Assembly (NCBI RefSeq): GCF_030691135.1
Contig: NZ_JAUYFA010000011.1
Coordinates: 124,001 to 188,000 of the forward strand
DNA length: 64,000 bases
DNA from: Phreatobacter sp.
Lineage (GTDB): Bacteria > Pseudomonadota > Alphaproteobacteria > Rhizobiales > Phreatobacteraceae
Reading direction: 5' to 3'
Below the pieces are notes generated by a model. The model was not told where the DNA came from and made no database searches. It saw only the letters and a list, made by a program, of their open reading frames with translations. The first letter of the stretch is position 1. Every line of letters begins with the position of its first letter. Both the position numbers and the translations under genes were made by a program. Below are positions 28,272-37,409 of the stretch, in pieces.

Positions 28272-29687
28272 ATGGCCCGCTCGACCACGACGTTCGTCTG
28301 CCAGTCCTGCGGGGCCACCTATGGCCGCTGGCAGGGCAAGTGCGAGAGTTGCGGCGCCTGGAACACCATCGCCGAAGAGAACGTGGCGACGACCGGTGTC
28401 GGCGGCGCGCCTGCGAAGGGCGGCAAGACGCGCGGCCGGGCCTTCGCCCTCGCAGGCCTCGACGGGCTCAACGACCAGGCGCCGCGCACCGAGACGCAGG
28501 TCGGCGAACTCGACCGGGTCTTTGGCGGCGGCCTCGTCAAGGGCTCGGTGATCCTGATCGGCGGCGATCCCGGCATCGGCAAGTCGACGCTGCTCATCCA
28601 GGCCTCGGCGCGGCTCGCCCGTATGGGCCACCGGGTCGTCTACATCTCGGGCGAGGAGGCGGTCGGCCAGGTGCGGCTGCGGGCCGACAGGCTCGGCCTC
28701 ACGGCATCCCCGGTCGAACTCGCTGCCGAGACCAATGTCGAGGACATTGTCGCGACCCTGTCCGAGGGCATCACGCCGCGGCTGGTGGTGATCGATTCGA
28801 TCCAGACAATGTGGACGGATTCCGTGGAGAGCGCGCCGGGGACGGTCAGCCAGGTGCGCTCGGCCGCGCAGGTACTCATCCGCTATGCCAAAAAGTCCGG
28901 GGCCGCCGTGATCCTCGTCGGCCACGTCACCAAGGACGGGCAGATCGCCGGACCGCGCGTCGTCGAGCACATGGTCGATGCGGTGATGAGCTTCGAGGGC
29001 GAAGGCGGGCACCATTTCCGCATCCTGCGGGCGGTGAAGAACCGCTTCGGGCCGACCGACGAGATCGGCGTCTTCGAGATGACCGGCAAGGGCCTGCGCG
29101 AGGTGCCGAACCCCTCGGAGCTGTTCCTGGCGGGCCGCGATCTCGGCGCGCCGGGCACCGCCGTCTTCGCGGGAATGGAGGGGACGCGGCCGGTGCTGGT
29201 CGAGATCCAGGCCCTCGTCGCACCCTCTACCCTCGGCACGCCCCGTCGGGCGGTGGTGGGGTGGGACCCGGCGCGGCTCTCCATGGTGCTGGCTGTGCTC
29301 GACGCCCATTGCGGCGTCAGGCTCGGCGGCTACGACGTCTATCTCAACGTCGCCGGGGGCCTCCGGATCGCCGAGCCGGCGGCGGATCTCGCGGTTGCCG
29401 CGGCTCTGGTGTCGTCGCTGTCGGGCGCGGTCCTCCCGGCGGACGCGGTCTATTTCGGCGAAGTCAGCCTGTCGGGAGCGGTGAGGCCGGTGGCGCAGGC
29501 CGCGGCCCGGCTCAAGGAAGCCAAGAAGCTCGGCTTTGCCAAGGCCGTGGTGCCGGAGATCGCACGCGGCGAGATGAGCGAAACCGGCCTATCGGTCCAG
29601 GCCGTCACCGGACTGTCGACGCTGGTCGCCGATATCGCGGCATCCGGGGTGGCACGAGAAAAACCGAAAGCGGCGGCCGGGGAATGA
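28272..29687 (+). CDS. radA: DNA repair protein RadA
   Basis: RecA-like helicase that helps branch migration in recombination repair. The 471-residue protein has the N-terminal C4 zinc finger (Cys10, 13, 24, 27), Walker A GGDPGIGKST (97-106), the RadA-specific KNRFG motif (KNRFGPTDEIG) and a C-terminal Lon-like domain (about 300-455). It is in the alr-radA-DUF502-cvpA-purF run. Confidence 0.96.
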   Translation: MARSTTTFVCQSCGATYGRWQGKCESCGAWNTIAEENVATTGVGGAPAKGGKTRGRAFALAGLDGLNDQAPRTETQVGELDRVFGGGLVKGSVILIGGDPGIGKSTLLIQASARLARMGHRVVYISGEEAVGQVRLRADRLGLTASPVELAAETNVEDIVATLSEGITPRLVVIDSIQTMWTDSVESAPGTVSQVRSAAQVLIRYAKKSGAAVILVGHVTKDGQIAGPRVVEHMVDAVMSFEGEGGHHFRILRAVKNRFGPTDEIGVFEMTGKGLREVPNPSELFLAGRDLGAPGTAVFAGMEGTRPVLVEIQALVAPSTLGTPRRAVVGWDPARLSMVLAVLDAHCGVRLGGYDVYLNVAGGLRIAEPAADLAVAAALVSSLSGAVLPADAVYFGEVSLSGAVRPVAQAAARLKEAKKLGFAKAVVPEIARGEMSETGLSVQAVTGLSTLVADIAASGVAREKPKAAAGE

Positions 29688-29706
29688 TCGCGCGGGAGAA
29701 GAGGCG

Positions 29707-30357
29707 ATGGGCAATCTGAGGCGCGTGTTCCTGGCCGGCTTCCTCCTGCTGCTGCCGCTGGCGGTGACGGCCTTCGTCGTCGGCTGGTCGGTGACCTTCA
29801 TCTACGGTTTCGTCGGACCCGGCACGGTGGTCGGCCGGTTCCTGACCTCGCTGGGGCTCGGCTTTTCCTCCTCCTCGTTCGCCGCCTATCTCATCGGCAT
29901 CCTGATGGTCGTTGGGCTGATCTACCTTCTCGGCCTCGTCGCCATCGTGCTGCAGGAGCGGCTGCAGGATGCCCTCGACCGCATCATGCGGCGCATTCCG
30001 CTGGTCGGGACGGTCTACGACCTGTCCCGCCGCTTCGTCTCCATGGTCGACCGCAAGGATGCCGACGGACTGCAGAGCATGAGCCCGGTCTGGTGCTTCT
30101 TCGGCGGTGAGCCGGGCGGGGCAGCGGTTCTCGCGCTCCTGCCCTCGCGCGAACCGGTGATGGTCGGCACGCAGCGTTATCTGGGCATCCTGGTGCCGAC
30201 CGCGCCGGTGCCGATCGGCGGCGGCCTGATCTATGTGCCGGAGCACTGGGTCAGCGCCGCCGATATCGGCATGGACCAGTTGATGAGCATCTATGTTTCG
30301 ATGGGCGTGACGCCGCCCAAGGCGGTGATGCAGCCTGCCGCCGTTCCGGGTCCGTAG
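29707..30357 (+). CDS. DUF502 family membrane protein
   Basis: Inner-membrane protein of 216 residues with two or three N-terminal helices (about 8-30 and 55-82) and a soluble C-terminal domain. The segments RRIPLVGTVYDLSRR and LGILVPTAPVPIGGGLIYVPEHWV, with the final MSIYVSMGV, are characteristic of DUF502. Function is unknown. Its place next to radA and cvpA is shared across Hyphomicrobiales only in part, so context adds little. Confidence 0.88.
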   Translation: MGNLRRVFLAGFLLLLPLAVTAFVVGWSVTFIYGFVGPGTVVGRFLTSLGLGFSSSSFAAYLIGILMVVGLIYLLGLVAIVLQERLQDALDRIMRRIPLVGTVYDLSRRFVSMVDRKDADGLQSMSPVWCFFGGEPGGAAVLALLPSREPVMVGTQRYLGILVPTAPVPIGGGLIYVPEHWVSAADIGMDQLMSIYVSMGVTPPKAVMQPAAVPGP

Positions 30358-30526
30358 TGCGCCGCACAGCGACCTGGTGCGCCGCAATTCCGGCGGCACA
30401 CCAAGATGACGATCGCCGACATCGGTGACGGGGTGACGCGGGCCACCCGCCTCGCTATAAGCGCGGGGTAGCGCACGGGTTCTGGTGACTCGCGCCGCAC
30501 GATCCAAGCATTCCGGAGCCGAATCG

Positions 30527-31144
30527 ATGCCGGTCACCTATCTCGATATCGGCCTCGCCGCGATCATGCTGATCTCAGCGCTGCTGGCGATGGTGCGTGG
30601 CTTCGTCCGCGAGGTTCTGTCCATCGCCTCCTGGGCTCTGGCCGCGATCGCCACCTGGTACGCCTATCCTCGGCTGCTGCCGATCGTGCAGACCCAGGTC
30701 TCGAACGAATTGCTGGCCAAGGCGATCGTCATCGCCGGCGTGTTCCTCACGGTGCTGGTCGTTGTGTCGCTGATCACCATCAAGATTTCAGACGCCATCC
30801 TCGATTCGAAGATCGGCGTTCTCGACCGGACGCTCGGCTTCCTGTTCGGCCTCGGACGCGGCCTCGTCATCGTCGTCGTCGCCTTCGCCTTCTTCACCTG
30901 GCTGGTGCCGGGACCCAACCGCCCGGACTGGGTGATCCGCGCCAAGTCCTATGCCCTGCTCGAACAGACCAAGGACTGGCTGATCGCCCAGTTGCCGCAG
31001 GACATCGAGGGATCCGACATCCTGCGCCGGCTCAACCGGACAACGCCCGGAACGACGCCTCCGGCGGCGGGGACGCCGCCCGCGGCTGCGACGCCTCCGA
31101 CGGCGCCGGCTGCGCCAGGGGCGACGCCGCCGCGGCAGCCCTGA
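30527..31144 (+). CDS. cvpA: CvpA family protein
   Basis: Inner-membrane protein of about 205 residues with four hydrophobic segments in the first 130 residues; the CvpA family is needed for colicin V production in E. coli and affects envelope homeostasis. The pattern YLDIGLAAIMLISALLAMVRGFVREVL is the family N-terminus. A Pro/Ala/Thr-rich C-terminal tail of about 35 residues follows. The start at 30527 (MPVTYLDIG) is preferred over an ATG 42 nt upstream. It precedes purF, the classical cvpA-purF order. Confidence 0.92.
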   Translation: MPVTYLDIGLAAIMLISALLAMVRGFVREVLSIASWALAAIATWYAYPRLLPIVQTQVSNELLAKAIVIAGVFLTVLVVVSLITIKISDAILDSKIGVLDRTLGFLFGLGRGLVIVVVAFAFFTWLVPGPNRPDWVIRAKSYALLEQTKDWLIAQLPQDIEGSDILRRLNRTTPGTTPPAAGTPPAAATPPTAPAAPGATPPRQP

Positions 31145-31211
31145 GGCTTGTGCCGGCTGTTCTCTCGGCGCATGGTCGCCGTGCATGGGGTGGACCTATC
31201 GTTCCGGCGGA

Positions 31212-31239
31212 TCAGCCCGCATATGACGCGACGGGCTGA
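31212..31239 (+). promoter_or_regulatory. Hairpin in the purF leader
   Basis: A perfect 8-bp inverted repeat (TCAGCCCG / CGGGCTGA) with a 12-nt loop lies 30 nt before the purF ATG in the 125-nt cvpA-purF gap. It could be a regulator-binding site or an mRNA structure; no known purine riboswitch features are seen. Confidence 0.4.
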
Positions 31240-31269
31240 CGACCGAGGCTTTCACACGATGAGGATGCG

Positions 31270-32784
31270 ATGACGCAATCCCTTGAGATCCGCCATCACG
31301 AGGCGGATCAGGACCCTGCGTTCGATCATGGCGAGGATGGCGTTCTCGATGTCGAGAGCGACCGGCTGCATGAGGAATGCGGTGTCTTCGGCGTCTATGA
31401 CCATCCGGACGCCGCGGCTCTCACCGCGCTCGGACTGCACGCGCTCCAGCATCGCGGGCAGGAGGCAGCCGGCATCGTCTCCTTCGACGGCAACCGTTTC
31501 CATTCCGAGCGCCGCATGGGCCTGGTGGGCGACAATTTCTCCCGCCGCGAGGTGATCGAACGCCTGCCCGGCAACTCGGCCATCGGCCACACGCGTTACT
31601 CGACCACAGGCGAGACCATCCTGCGCAACGTCCAGCCGCTCTTCGCCGAGCTCGAGACCGGCGGCTTCGCCGTCTGCCACAACGGTAACCTCACCAATGG
31701 CCTGACCCTGCGCCGCCGCCTCATCGCCGACGGCGCGATCTACCAGGCGACATCGGATACGGAGGTGATCCTCCACCTCGTCGCGCGCTCGCGCCGCAAC
31801 CGCTTCGCCGACCGTTTCATCGACGCGCTCGGGCAGATCGAGGGCGGCTATGCCTTCGTCGGCATGACCAACAAGAAGCTGATCGGCGCGCGCGATCCCC
31901 TCGGCATCCGACCGCTGGTGATCGGCGAACTCGACGGCCGCTACATCCTCGCCTCCGAGACGGTGGCGCTCGACATCATCGGCGCGCGCTTCGTGCGCGA
32001 GGTGGAGAACGGCGAGATCGTCGTCATCGACGGCAAGGGGCTGGAATCGATCAAGCCGTTCCCGGCACGCCGCAAGCGCCCCTGCATCTTCGAATATGTC
32101 TATTTCGCCCGTCCTGATTCCATCGTCGACGGCAAGAACGTCTACGGCCTGCGCAAGCGCATCGGGGCGATCCTGGCCGCGGAATCCGCCGTCGAGGCCG
32201 ACGTCATCGTCCCGGTCCCCGATTCGGGCGTACCGGCCGCGATCGGCTATGCCCAGGCTGCCGGTATTCCCTATGAGCTCGGCATCATCCGCAACCACTA
32301 TGTCGGCCGCACCTTCATCCTGCCGACCCAGTCCGTGCGGGAACTCGGCGTGCGCCTGAAGCACTCGGCCAACCGCGCCGTGATCGAGGGCAAGCGGCTG
32401 GTCCTCGTCGACGATTCCATCGTGCGCGGCACGACGTCCCGGAAGATCGTGCAGATGATGCGCGAGGCCGGCGCGCGCGAAGTGCATTTCCGCATCGCCT
32501 CGCCGCCGATCAAGTTCGCTGACTACTACGGCATCGACATGCCGGACCAGGACAAGCTGCTCGCCGCGCATATGTCGATCGACGAGATGCGCGACTATCT
32601 CGGCGTCGACTCGCTCGCCTTCATCTCCATCGACGGGCTCTACCGCGCGCTCGGCGAGCCTGGCCGCAACGCCGCGCAGCCGCAGTTCACCGACCATTAC
32701 TTCACCGGCGACTATCCCACGACGATCACCGACCTCGTGGGCGAGGCCGCCAAGCAGCTGTCGCTGCTGGCCGAGGCGAGTTGA
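31270..32784 (+). CDS. purF: Amidophosphoribosyltransferase
   Basis: First committed step of purine synthesis: PRPP plus glutamine to 5-phosphoribosylamine. The 504-residue protein has a propeptide ending before catalytic Cys37 (EECGVFGVYD), an Ntn-type glutaminase domain (GHTRYSTTGE) and a phosphoribosyltransferase domain with the PRPP motif LVLVDDSIVRGTT. Cys residues suited to a 4Fe-4S cluster are not obvious, so it is probably the cluster-free type. It follows cvpA and precedes an SDR gene by 22 nt. Confidence 0.96.
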   Translation: MTQSLEIRHHEADQDPAFDHGEDGVLDVESDRLHEECGVFGVYDHPDAAALTALGLHALQHRGQEAAGIVSFDGNRFHSERRMGLVGDNFSRREVIERLPGNSAIGHTRYSTTGETILRNVQPLFAELETGGFAVCHNGNLTNGLTLRRRLIADGAIYQATSDTEVILHLVARSRRNRFADRFIDALGQIEGGYAFVGMTNKKLIGARDPLGIRPLVIGELDGRYILASETVALDIIGARFVREVENGEIVVIDGKGLESIKPFPARRKRPCIFEYVYFARPDSIVDGKNVYGLRKRIGAILAAESAVEADVIVPVPDSGVPAAIGYAQAAGIPYELGIIRNHYVGRTFILPTQSVRELGVRLKHSANRAVIEGKRLVLVDDSIVRGTTSRKIVQMMREAGAREVHFRIASPPIKFADYYGIDMPDQDKLLAAHMSIDEMRDYLGVDSLAFISIDGLYRALGEPGRNAAQPQFTDHYFTGDYPTTITDLVGEAAKQLSLLAEAS

Positions 32785-32806
32785 GCAGGACGGCTTTCGA
32801 AAAACC

Positions 32807-33553
32807 ATGACCGACAAGCCCTTTTCCGGACGCATCGCCTGCGTGACCGGCGCCTCGCGCGGCATCGGCCGCGCCACAGCCCTCGCCCTCGCTGCCGGCG
32901 GCGCCCAGATCATCGCCGTGGCCCGTACCCAGGGCGGCCTGGAATCCCTCGACGACGCGATCCGGCAGGCCGGCGGCCTTGCGCCCACCCTTGTGCCGCT
33001 CGACCTCCGCGACGGCGATGGGCTCGACCGCCTGGGCCTCGCGATCCACGAGCGCTGGGGACGACTGGACGTGCTGGTGGCCAATGGCGCCATCCTCGGC
33101 CCGATCTCCCCGCTCGGCCATGTCGTGCCGAAGGACTGGGACCAGATCGTCGCCGTGAACCTGACGGCGCAGTGGCGCCTGATCCGATCCTTCGATCCCC
33201 TGCTGCAGGCCTCGGAGGCCGGCCGCGCCGTTTTTGTAACCTCGGGTGCCGCGACCAAGTGCCGGGCCTACTGGGGTCCCTACGCCACCACCAAGGCGGC
33301 CCTCGACGCCCTCGCCCGCACCTATGCCGCCGAGAACGAGACGACGAAGGTCCGCGTCAATCTGTTCAATCCCGGCCCGATCCGGACCACCATGCGGGCC
33401 CAGGCCATGCCGGGCGAGGATCCCAAGACGCTGGAGCCGCCCGAGGCTGCCGCCGAGGCCATTGTCGCCATGTGCCGCGCAGAGGTGACCGAGAACGGCC
33501 GGCTCTACGATTATCCGGCGCGCAGCTGGAAGAGCTTCCGCGACCCCGCCTGA
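32807..33553 (+). CDS. SDR family NAD(P)-dependent oxidoreductase
   Basis: Cytosolic short-chain dehydrogenase of 248 residues with cofactor motif TGASRGIGRATALALA, a VANGAILGP variant of NNAG, catalytic Ser in VTSGAATKC and YATTK for Tyr/Lys. The C-terminus contains NLFNPGPIRTTMRAQAMPGEDP, as in the YciK-like group often found behind purF in Hyphomicrobiales. The substrate is unknown. It probably shares the purF transcript (22-nt gap) and converges on the HxlR gene. Confidence 0.9.
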   Translation: MTDKPFSGRIACVTGASRGIGRATALALAAGGAQIIAVARTQGGLESLDDAIRQAGGLAPTLVPLDLRDGDGLDRLGLAIHERWGRLDVLVANGAILGPISPLGHVVPKDWDQIVAVNLTAQWRLIRSFDPLLQASEAGRAVFVTSGAATKCRAYWGPYATTKAALDALARTYAAENETTKVRVNLFNPGPIRTTMRAQAMPGEDPKTLEPPEAAAEAIVAMCRAEVTENGRLYDYPARSWKSFRDPA

Positions 33554-33580
33554 GGGTGGCACAGGCTGGACTGCAGCCCT

Positions 33581-34000
33581 TCAGCCGTCCTGGTCCATCC
33601 CGCGGTCATAGCGCTTCTGCGCCGCCTCAACCGCGGCGATGTGCGTCTCCGCCCAGATCCGCAGCGGATCGACGGCGGCGTGCAACGTGCGGCCAAGCGG
33701 CGTGATCGAATACTCGACGGTCACCGGCACGGTCGGGATGACCCGCCGCGACACCAGCCCGTCGCGCTCGAGGCTCTTCAGCGTCTGCGACAGCATCTTC
33801 TGGGACACGCCCCCGATCATCCGCTTCAGGATGTTGAAGCGCTTGGTGCCGTCCGCCAGCAGGATGAGGATGAGCACGGCCCATTTGTCGGCGACGCGGT
33901 CTAGCACCCGGCGCGTCGGACACTCCGCCATGAAGACATTCGGCGTCAGGTCCTTTGGCAGGGGCCGCGGCGCCAATTCGATGATGCGGGGCTCGCCCAT
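33581..34000 (-). CDS. HxlR family winged-helix transcriptional regulator
   Basis: DNA-binding protein of 139 residues with the HxlR core: CPTRRVLDRVADKWAVLIL, then GGVSQKMLSQTLKSLERDGLV and the wing VTVEYSITPLGRTL. The conserved Cys near the N-terminus of the domain is the redox-sensing Cys in several members (HypR, QorR, YodB). It is divergent from the NAD(P)-binding oxidoreductase at 34103, the usual arrangement of an HxlR regulator and its quinone or electrophile-detoxifying target. Confidence 0.92.
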   Translation of the reverse strand: MGEPRIIELAPRPLPKDLTPNVFMAECPTRRVLDRVADKWAVLILILLADGTKRFNILKRMIGGVSQKMLSQTLKSLERDGLVSRRVIPTVPVTVEYSITPLGRTLHAAVDPLRIWAETHIAAVEAAQKRYDRGMDQDG

Positions 34001-34024
34001 GGTTCCCTCCGAGTGACCTCGTGA

Positions 34025-34045
34025 CCGAAAGGTGCCTCCTTTCGG
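34025..34045. promoter_or_regulatory. Inverted repeat in the hxlR/oxidoreductase promoter region
   Basis: A perfect 8-bp inverted repeat (CCGAAAGG / CCTTTCGG, 5-nt spacer) starts 25 nt upstream of the HxlR start in the 102-nt divergent gap. It is a plausible operator for the divergent pair. A less GC-rich stretch with CTATCTAG and ATACTAG elements follows (34070-34090) and may hold the rightward -10 region. Confidence 0.5.
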
Positions 34046-34102
34046 AAGCGATTACCTTTCGCTATCTAGTCGCCATCGGATACTAGCATAAGGAGATACC
34101 CG

Positions 34103-34714
34103 ATGAAAGTCGTCCTGCTTGGCGCCTCCGGCATGGTCGGATCGCGCATCCTCGCCGAACTCTCCAGCCGCGGCCATACGGTCACCGCGCTGGCCCGCAA
34201 GCCCGACGGGATCGCCCCCCTGCCGGGCGTCACCGCGAAGGCCGTCGATGCCTTCGACCGCGTCGCTCTCGCCGAGGCCTATCGCGGCCATGAGGTGGCG
34301 ATCTCGTCGGTACATTATCTCGCCTCCGACGCCGACACCCTGATCGGGGCGGCGAAGGAGTCCGGTGTGCCGCGCTATCTGGTCGTCGGCGGTGCCGGAA
34401 GCCTCGAGGTGGCGCCGGGGGTGAAGCTCTTCGACACGCCGCAGTTTCCGGCCATCTACCTCGACGAGGCCAAGGCGGGCGGCGCCTTCCTCGACAAGCT
34501 CAAGACCGAGCCGAAGCTGAACTGGACCTTCCTGTCACCCTCGGCGCTGATCCAGCCGGGCGAGCGCACCGGCCGGTTCCGCCTCGGCACCGAGCAGCTT
34601 CTCGTCGACGCCGCCGGCAACAGCGCCATCTCGGCCGAGGACTACGCGATCGCTCTGGTGGACGAGTTGGAGACGCCGAAGAACGTGCGCCAGCGCTTCA
34701 CGGTCGGCTACTGA
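34103..34714 (+). CDS. NAD(P)H-binding oxidoreductase (NmrA/SDR-like)
   Basis: Atypical SDR of 203 residues starting MKVVLLGASGMVGSRIL (glycine-rich Rossmann motif). It contains YLVVGGAGSLEVAPG and WTFLSPSALIQPGERTG, matching YwnB/NmrA-like NAD(P)-binding proteins, which lack the usual Tyr-Lys catalytic pair. It is divergent from an HxlR regulator, which hints at a role in stress or quinone reduction. An AAGGAG Shine-Dalgarno lies upstream. Confidence 0.88.
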   Translation: MKVVLLGASGMVGSRILAELSSRGHTVTALARKPDGIAPLPGVTAKAVDAFDRVALAEAYRGHEVAISSVHYLASDADTLIGAAKESGVPRYLVVGGAGSLEVAPGVKLFDTPQFPAIYLDEAKAGGAFLDKLKTEPKLNWTFLSPSALIQPGERTGRFRLGTEQLLVDAAGNSAISAEDYAIALVDELETPKNVRQRFTVGY

Positions 34715-34721
34715 CCCGGAT

Positions 34722-34748
34722 GGGGGATGCTTCGGCATCCCCCTCTTT
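34722..34748 (+). terminator. Intrinsic terminator after the NmrA-like gene
   Basis: A perfect 9-bp stem (GGGGGATGC / GCATCCCCC) with a TTCG tetraloop followed by TCTTTC. It ends at the stop codon of the convergent der gene. Confidence 0.85.
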
Positions 34749-36151
34749 CACTGGATCTTGCGGCCTGTCTCGGCATAGGGGTTGTCGGTCTTCTTCAAGT
34801 GGAAGCGGATCGGCGTTCCCTTGAGGTCGAAGCTCTCGCGCAGGCCGTTGACGAGATAGCGCAGATAGCTTTCGGGCAGCGCCTCGGGGCGCGAGCAGAA
34901 GGCAACGAAGGTGGGCGGTCTCGTCTTGGCCTGCGTCATGTAACGCAGCTTGATACGGCGGCCCGTCACCGCCGGCGGCGGATGGTGGTCGATAGTCTCC
35001 TGCAGCCAGCGAACCAGGGTGCTGGTGGAGATGCGCTTCTGCCACGGCACGCGGGCATCGAGGATGGCCTGCATGACGCGGTCGAGACCCTGTCCGGTCT
35101 CGGCCGAATTGGCAACGACCGGGCAGCCCTTGATCTGCGGCAGCCAGTGATCGGTCTCCTCGCGCAGCTTGGCCGCCTTGCCGCCCTTGTGGGGCACGAG
35201 ATCCCATTTGGTGAAGGCGAGGACGACTGCCCTGCCCTCCTTGGAGGCGAGATCGGCGATGCGCAGATCCTGATCCTCGAAGGGCTTGGTGGCGTCCATG
35301 CAGACGACAACGACTTCGGCGAAGCGGATCGACCGCAGCGCGTCGGCCACCGACAGTTTCTCCAGCTTGTCCTCGATGCGCGCCCGCTTCCTGAGGCCCG
35401 CCGTGTCGACCAAGCGAAACTTGCGGCCGCCCCACTCCCAGTCGACCGCGATGGAATCGCGGGTGATGCCGGCCTCGGGGCCGGTCAGCAGGCGGTCCTC
35501 GCCGATCAGCGCATTGACGAGGGTCGACTTGCCGGCATTCGGGCGGCCGACGATGGCGACGGCGATGGGCTTCGACAGATCCTCCGGCGGAGCCTCCTCG
35601 TCACCCTCGGCGATGTCTACGACGACGTCGTCCTCGTCCTCGTCGGCATAGACGGGCGGCGGCATCAGGGCCGCGAGGGCCTCGTAGAGCTCGTTGATGC
35701 CCTCGCCGTGCTCGGCCGAGAGCGGCACGGGATCGCCGAGGCCGAGCGCGAAGGCCTCATAGGCCCCGGCCATGCCGACCTTTCCCTCGCTCTTGTTGGC
35801 GGCGAGGATCACCGGCTTGCCCGACTTGCGGACGAGTTCGGCGAAGGCGCGGTCGTCGGGCGTCAGGCCGATGCGCGCGTCGATCATGAACAGCACGGCA
35901 TCGGCGAGGCGGATGGCCTCCTCCGTCTGGGCGCGCATCCGGTTTTCGAGGGTGCCCTCGCGGGTGTCCTCGAGGCCGGCCGTGTCGATGATGGTGAATT
36001 CGAGATCGCCGAGGCTCGCCTCGCCCTCGCGGCGGTCGCGCGTTACGCCCGGCCGGTCGTCCACCAGCGCGATGCGCTTGCCGACGAGTCGGTTGAACAG
36101 CGTCGACTTCCCGACATTGGGCCGGCCGACGATGGCGAGCGTGAAAGGCAT
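34748..36151 (-). CDS. der: Ribosome biogenesis GTPase Der (EngA)
   Basis: Tandem-domain GTPase needed for 50S subunit assembly. The 467-residue protein has two G domains with P-loops GRPNVGKST (9-16 region) and GRPNAGKST (202-210), DxxG motifs (DTAGLED, DTAGLRK), NKSE and TKWD, then a KH-like C-terminal domain ending near [14 protein letters not shown]. An acidic Glu/Asp linker (about 168-190) joins the G domains. It is the last gene of the YfgM-like - lipoprotein - der group. Confidence 0.97.
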   Translation of the reverse strand: MPFTLAIVGRPNVGKSTLFNRLVGKRIALVDDRPGVTRDRREGEASLGDLEFTIIDTAGLEDTREGTLENRMRAQTEEAIRLADAVLFMIDARIGLTPDDRAFAELVRKSGKPVILAANKSEGKVGMAGAYEAFALGLGDPVPLSAEHGEGINELYEALAALMPPPVYADEDEDDVVVDIAEGDEEAPPEDLSKPIAVAIVGRPNAGKSTLVNALIGEDRLLTGPEAGITRDSIAVDWEWGGRKFRLVDTAGLRKRARIEDKLEKLSVADALRSIRFAEVVVVCMDATKPFEDQDLRIADLASKEGRAVVLAFTKWDLVPHKGGKAAKLREETDHWLPQIKGCPVVANSAETGQGLDRVMQAILDARVPWQKRISTSTLVRWLQETIDHHPPPAVTGRRIKLRYMTQAKTRPPTFVAFCSRPEALPESYLRYLVNGLRESFDLKGTPIRFHLKKTDNPYAETGRKIQ

Positions 36152-36168
36152 GGTGGGGGCGATGCGGG

Positions 36169-36441
36169 TCAGCGGCCGCGCGCCCGTGCAGCGGCCGGCG
36201 GCGGCTCGGACGGCGGCGGCGCGGCATTCATCGGGGAATTGGCGGGCTGCTGGATGGAGCGGTCGATGCCGGGAACGCCCTCGGGGAAGACCGGGCGGCG
36301 ATCGCCGGCCAGCGGCGGGGGGCGACGCTCGAACATCGCGGGGATGTCCTGCAGCGTCTCGCAGCCGGCGAGGGCAAGGCCCAGTCCGGCGAGCATTCCG
36401 GTGCGCAGGAGGAGACGGCGGTCGGGGCGATAAGTGGTCAT
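36169..36441 (-). CDS. Small lipoprotein, function unknown
   Basis: Predicted lipoprotein of 90 residues: basic N-terminus ([14 protein letters not shown]), hydrophobic core and lipobox LALAGC, then a Pro-rich mature part with [19 protein letters not shown] and a low-complexity Ala/Pro end. The start at 36441 is needed for the signal. It lies between a YfgM-like gene and der, the spot where many proteobacteria encode BamB, but it is far too short and lacks beta-propeller repeats. It may be a residual or unrelated envelope protein. Confidence 0.75.
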   Translation of the reverse strand: MTTYRPDRRLLLRTGMLAGLGLALAGCETLQDIPAMFERRPPPLAGDRRPVFPEGVPGIDRSIQQPANSPMNAAPPPSEPPPAAARARGR

Positions 36442-36460
36442 GACGGTTTCCCGAAAGCGC

Positions 36461-37108
36461 TCAGCTGCCGCTGGCAGTAAAGACGGTGGACATGAGGTCG
36501 GCACGGCCGCGCACGCCCTGGGGCGAGTCGCGATCATCCTGGATGGCCTTGATCCAGCGTTCCGCGGCCGGGCGGTCGCCGGCCTTGAGGGCGGCCAATG
36601 CCAGGATCTCGCGCGCCGAATGCCGGAAGGACCCGTCCGCCGTAGCGAGCGGCTCGGCGCGGCGGATGAGCTCGGCCGGCGGGGCGCTGTCGATCAGGGC
36701 ATAGGCCGCGCGCAGGCGCGCCAGATCCTGAAGGACGGGCCCGATGCCGGAATCGGCGGCCAGCGCATCGAAAGCCGCGGCGGCAGCGGGCTTGTCGCGC
36801 GCGGCGAGTTCTGTCGCCTGGCGGAACCGCGACAGGATCCGGTATCCGGACGGGGCTTCGGCGGCCAGCGCGGCGAACTGGGCCTCGGCCTCGGTGCCGC
36901 TCGTCCGCGACAGCCGCAGGGCCGCCTCGAAACGGGCACCGGCGGCGGCAGAGCGCTGAGCCTGAAGATGATCGTAAAAGCGCCAGCCGCCGACGACGAG
37001 CACCACGGTGACGGCCGCGCCGACGATGACGGGCCAGAATTTCTTCCACAGGGTCTCGAACCGCGCCCGGCGCAGGTCTTCTTCAACTTCGTCGAAAATA
37101 TCGGCCAT
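36461..37108 (-). CDS. YfgM-like tetratricopeptide membrane protein
   Basis: Single-pass inner-membrane protein of 215 residues: a cytosolic start MADIFDEVEEDLRRARFETLWKK (long-known pattern of the family), one membrane helix (about 26-45) and a periplasmic helical TPR-like region. E. coli YfgM is an ancillary SecYEG subunit that works with PpiD and is encoded upstream of bamB-der; the same order here supports the assignment. It is divergent from the gene at 37410. Confidence 0.85.
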   Translation of the reverse strand: MADIFDEVEEDLRRARFETLWKKFWPVIVGAAVTVVLVVGGWRFYDHLQAQRSAAAGARFEAALRLSRTSGTEAEAQFAALAAEAPSGYRILSRFRQATELAARDKPAAAAAFDALAADSGIGPVLQDLARLRAAYALIDSAPPAELIRRAEPLATADGSFRHSAREILALAALKAGDRPAAERWIKAIQDDRDSPQGVRGRADLMSTVFTASGS

Positions 37109-37409
37109 GGTCTCAATCCAGCTGCGACGCCCGATGCGGGTCGCGCAAGCCCCTGTCGGAAGCGGCGGAACCTATCAACTCCCCCTGTCGGACGCAAACG
37201 CGGCACGAAGGCGGCGGCAAATCCCGGATCGGTCGAATTTTTGCTGCCGCAGGGAAAAGATCGGTGCAAAGGGGCCCAAGATCTGGACCCTCCCCATCCC
37301 CGCCACATTTGGGGATCATCCAGAGGGGGCGTTCATCGTCATTGTCCCGTGGCTGGCTCCCTGCGGCGGGACATGGTAGCGGTCCATTGCATCACCTGCC
37401 CTTGGTCGA
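37109..37409. other. 301-bp divergent intergenic region
   Basis: Lies between the leftward YfgM-like operon and the gene at 37410. No gene or terminator was recognised. It must contain promoters for both sides; no confident -35/-10 pair was seen. Confidence 0.5.
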
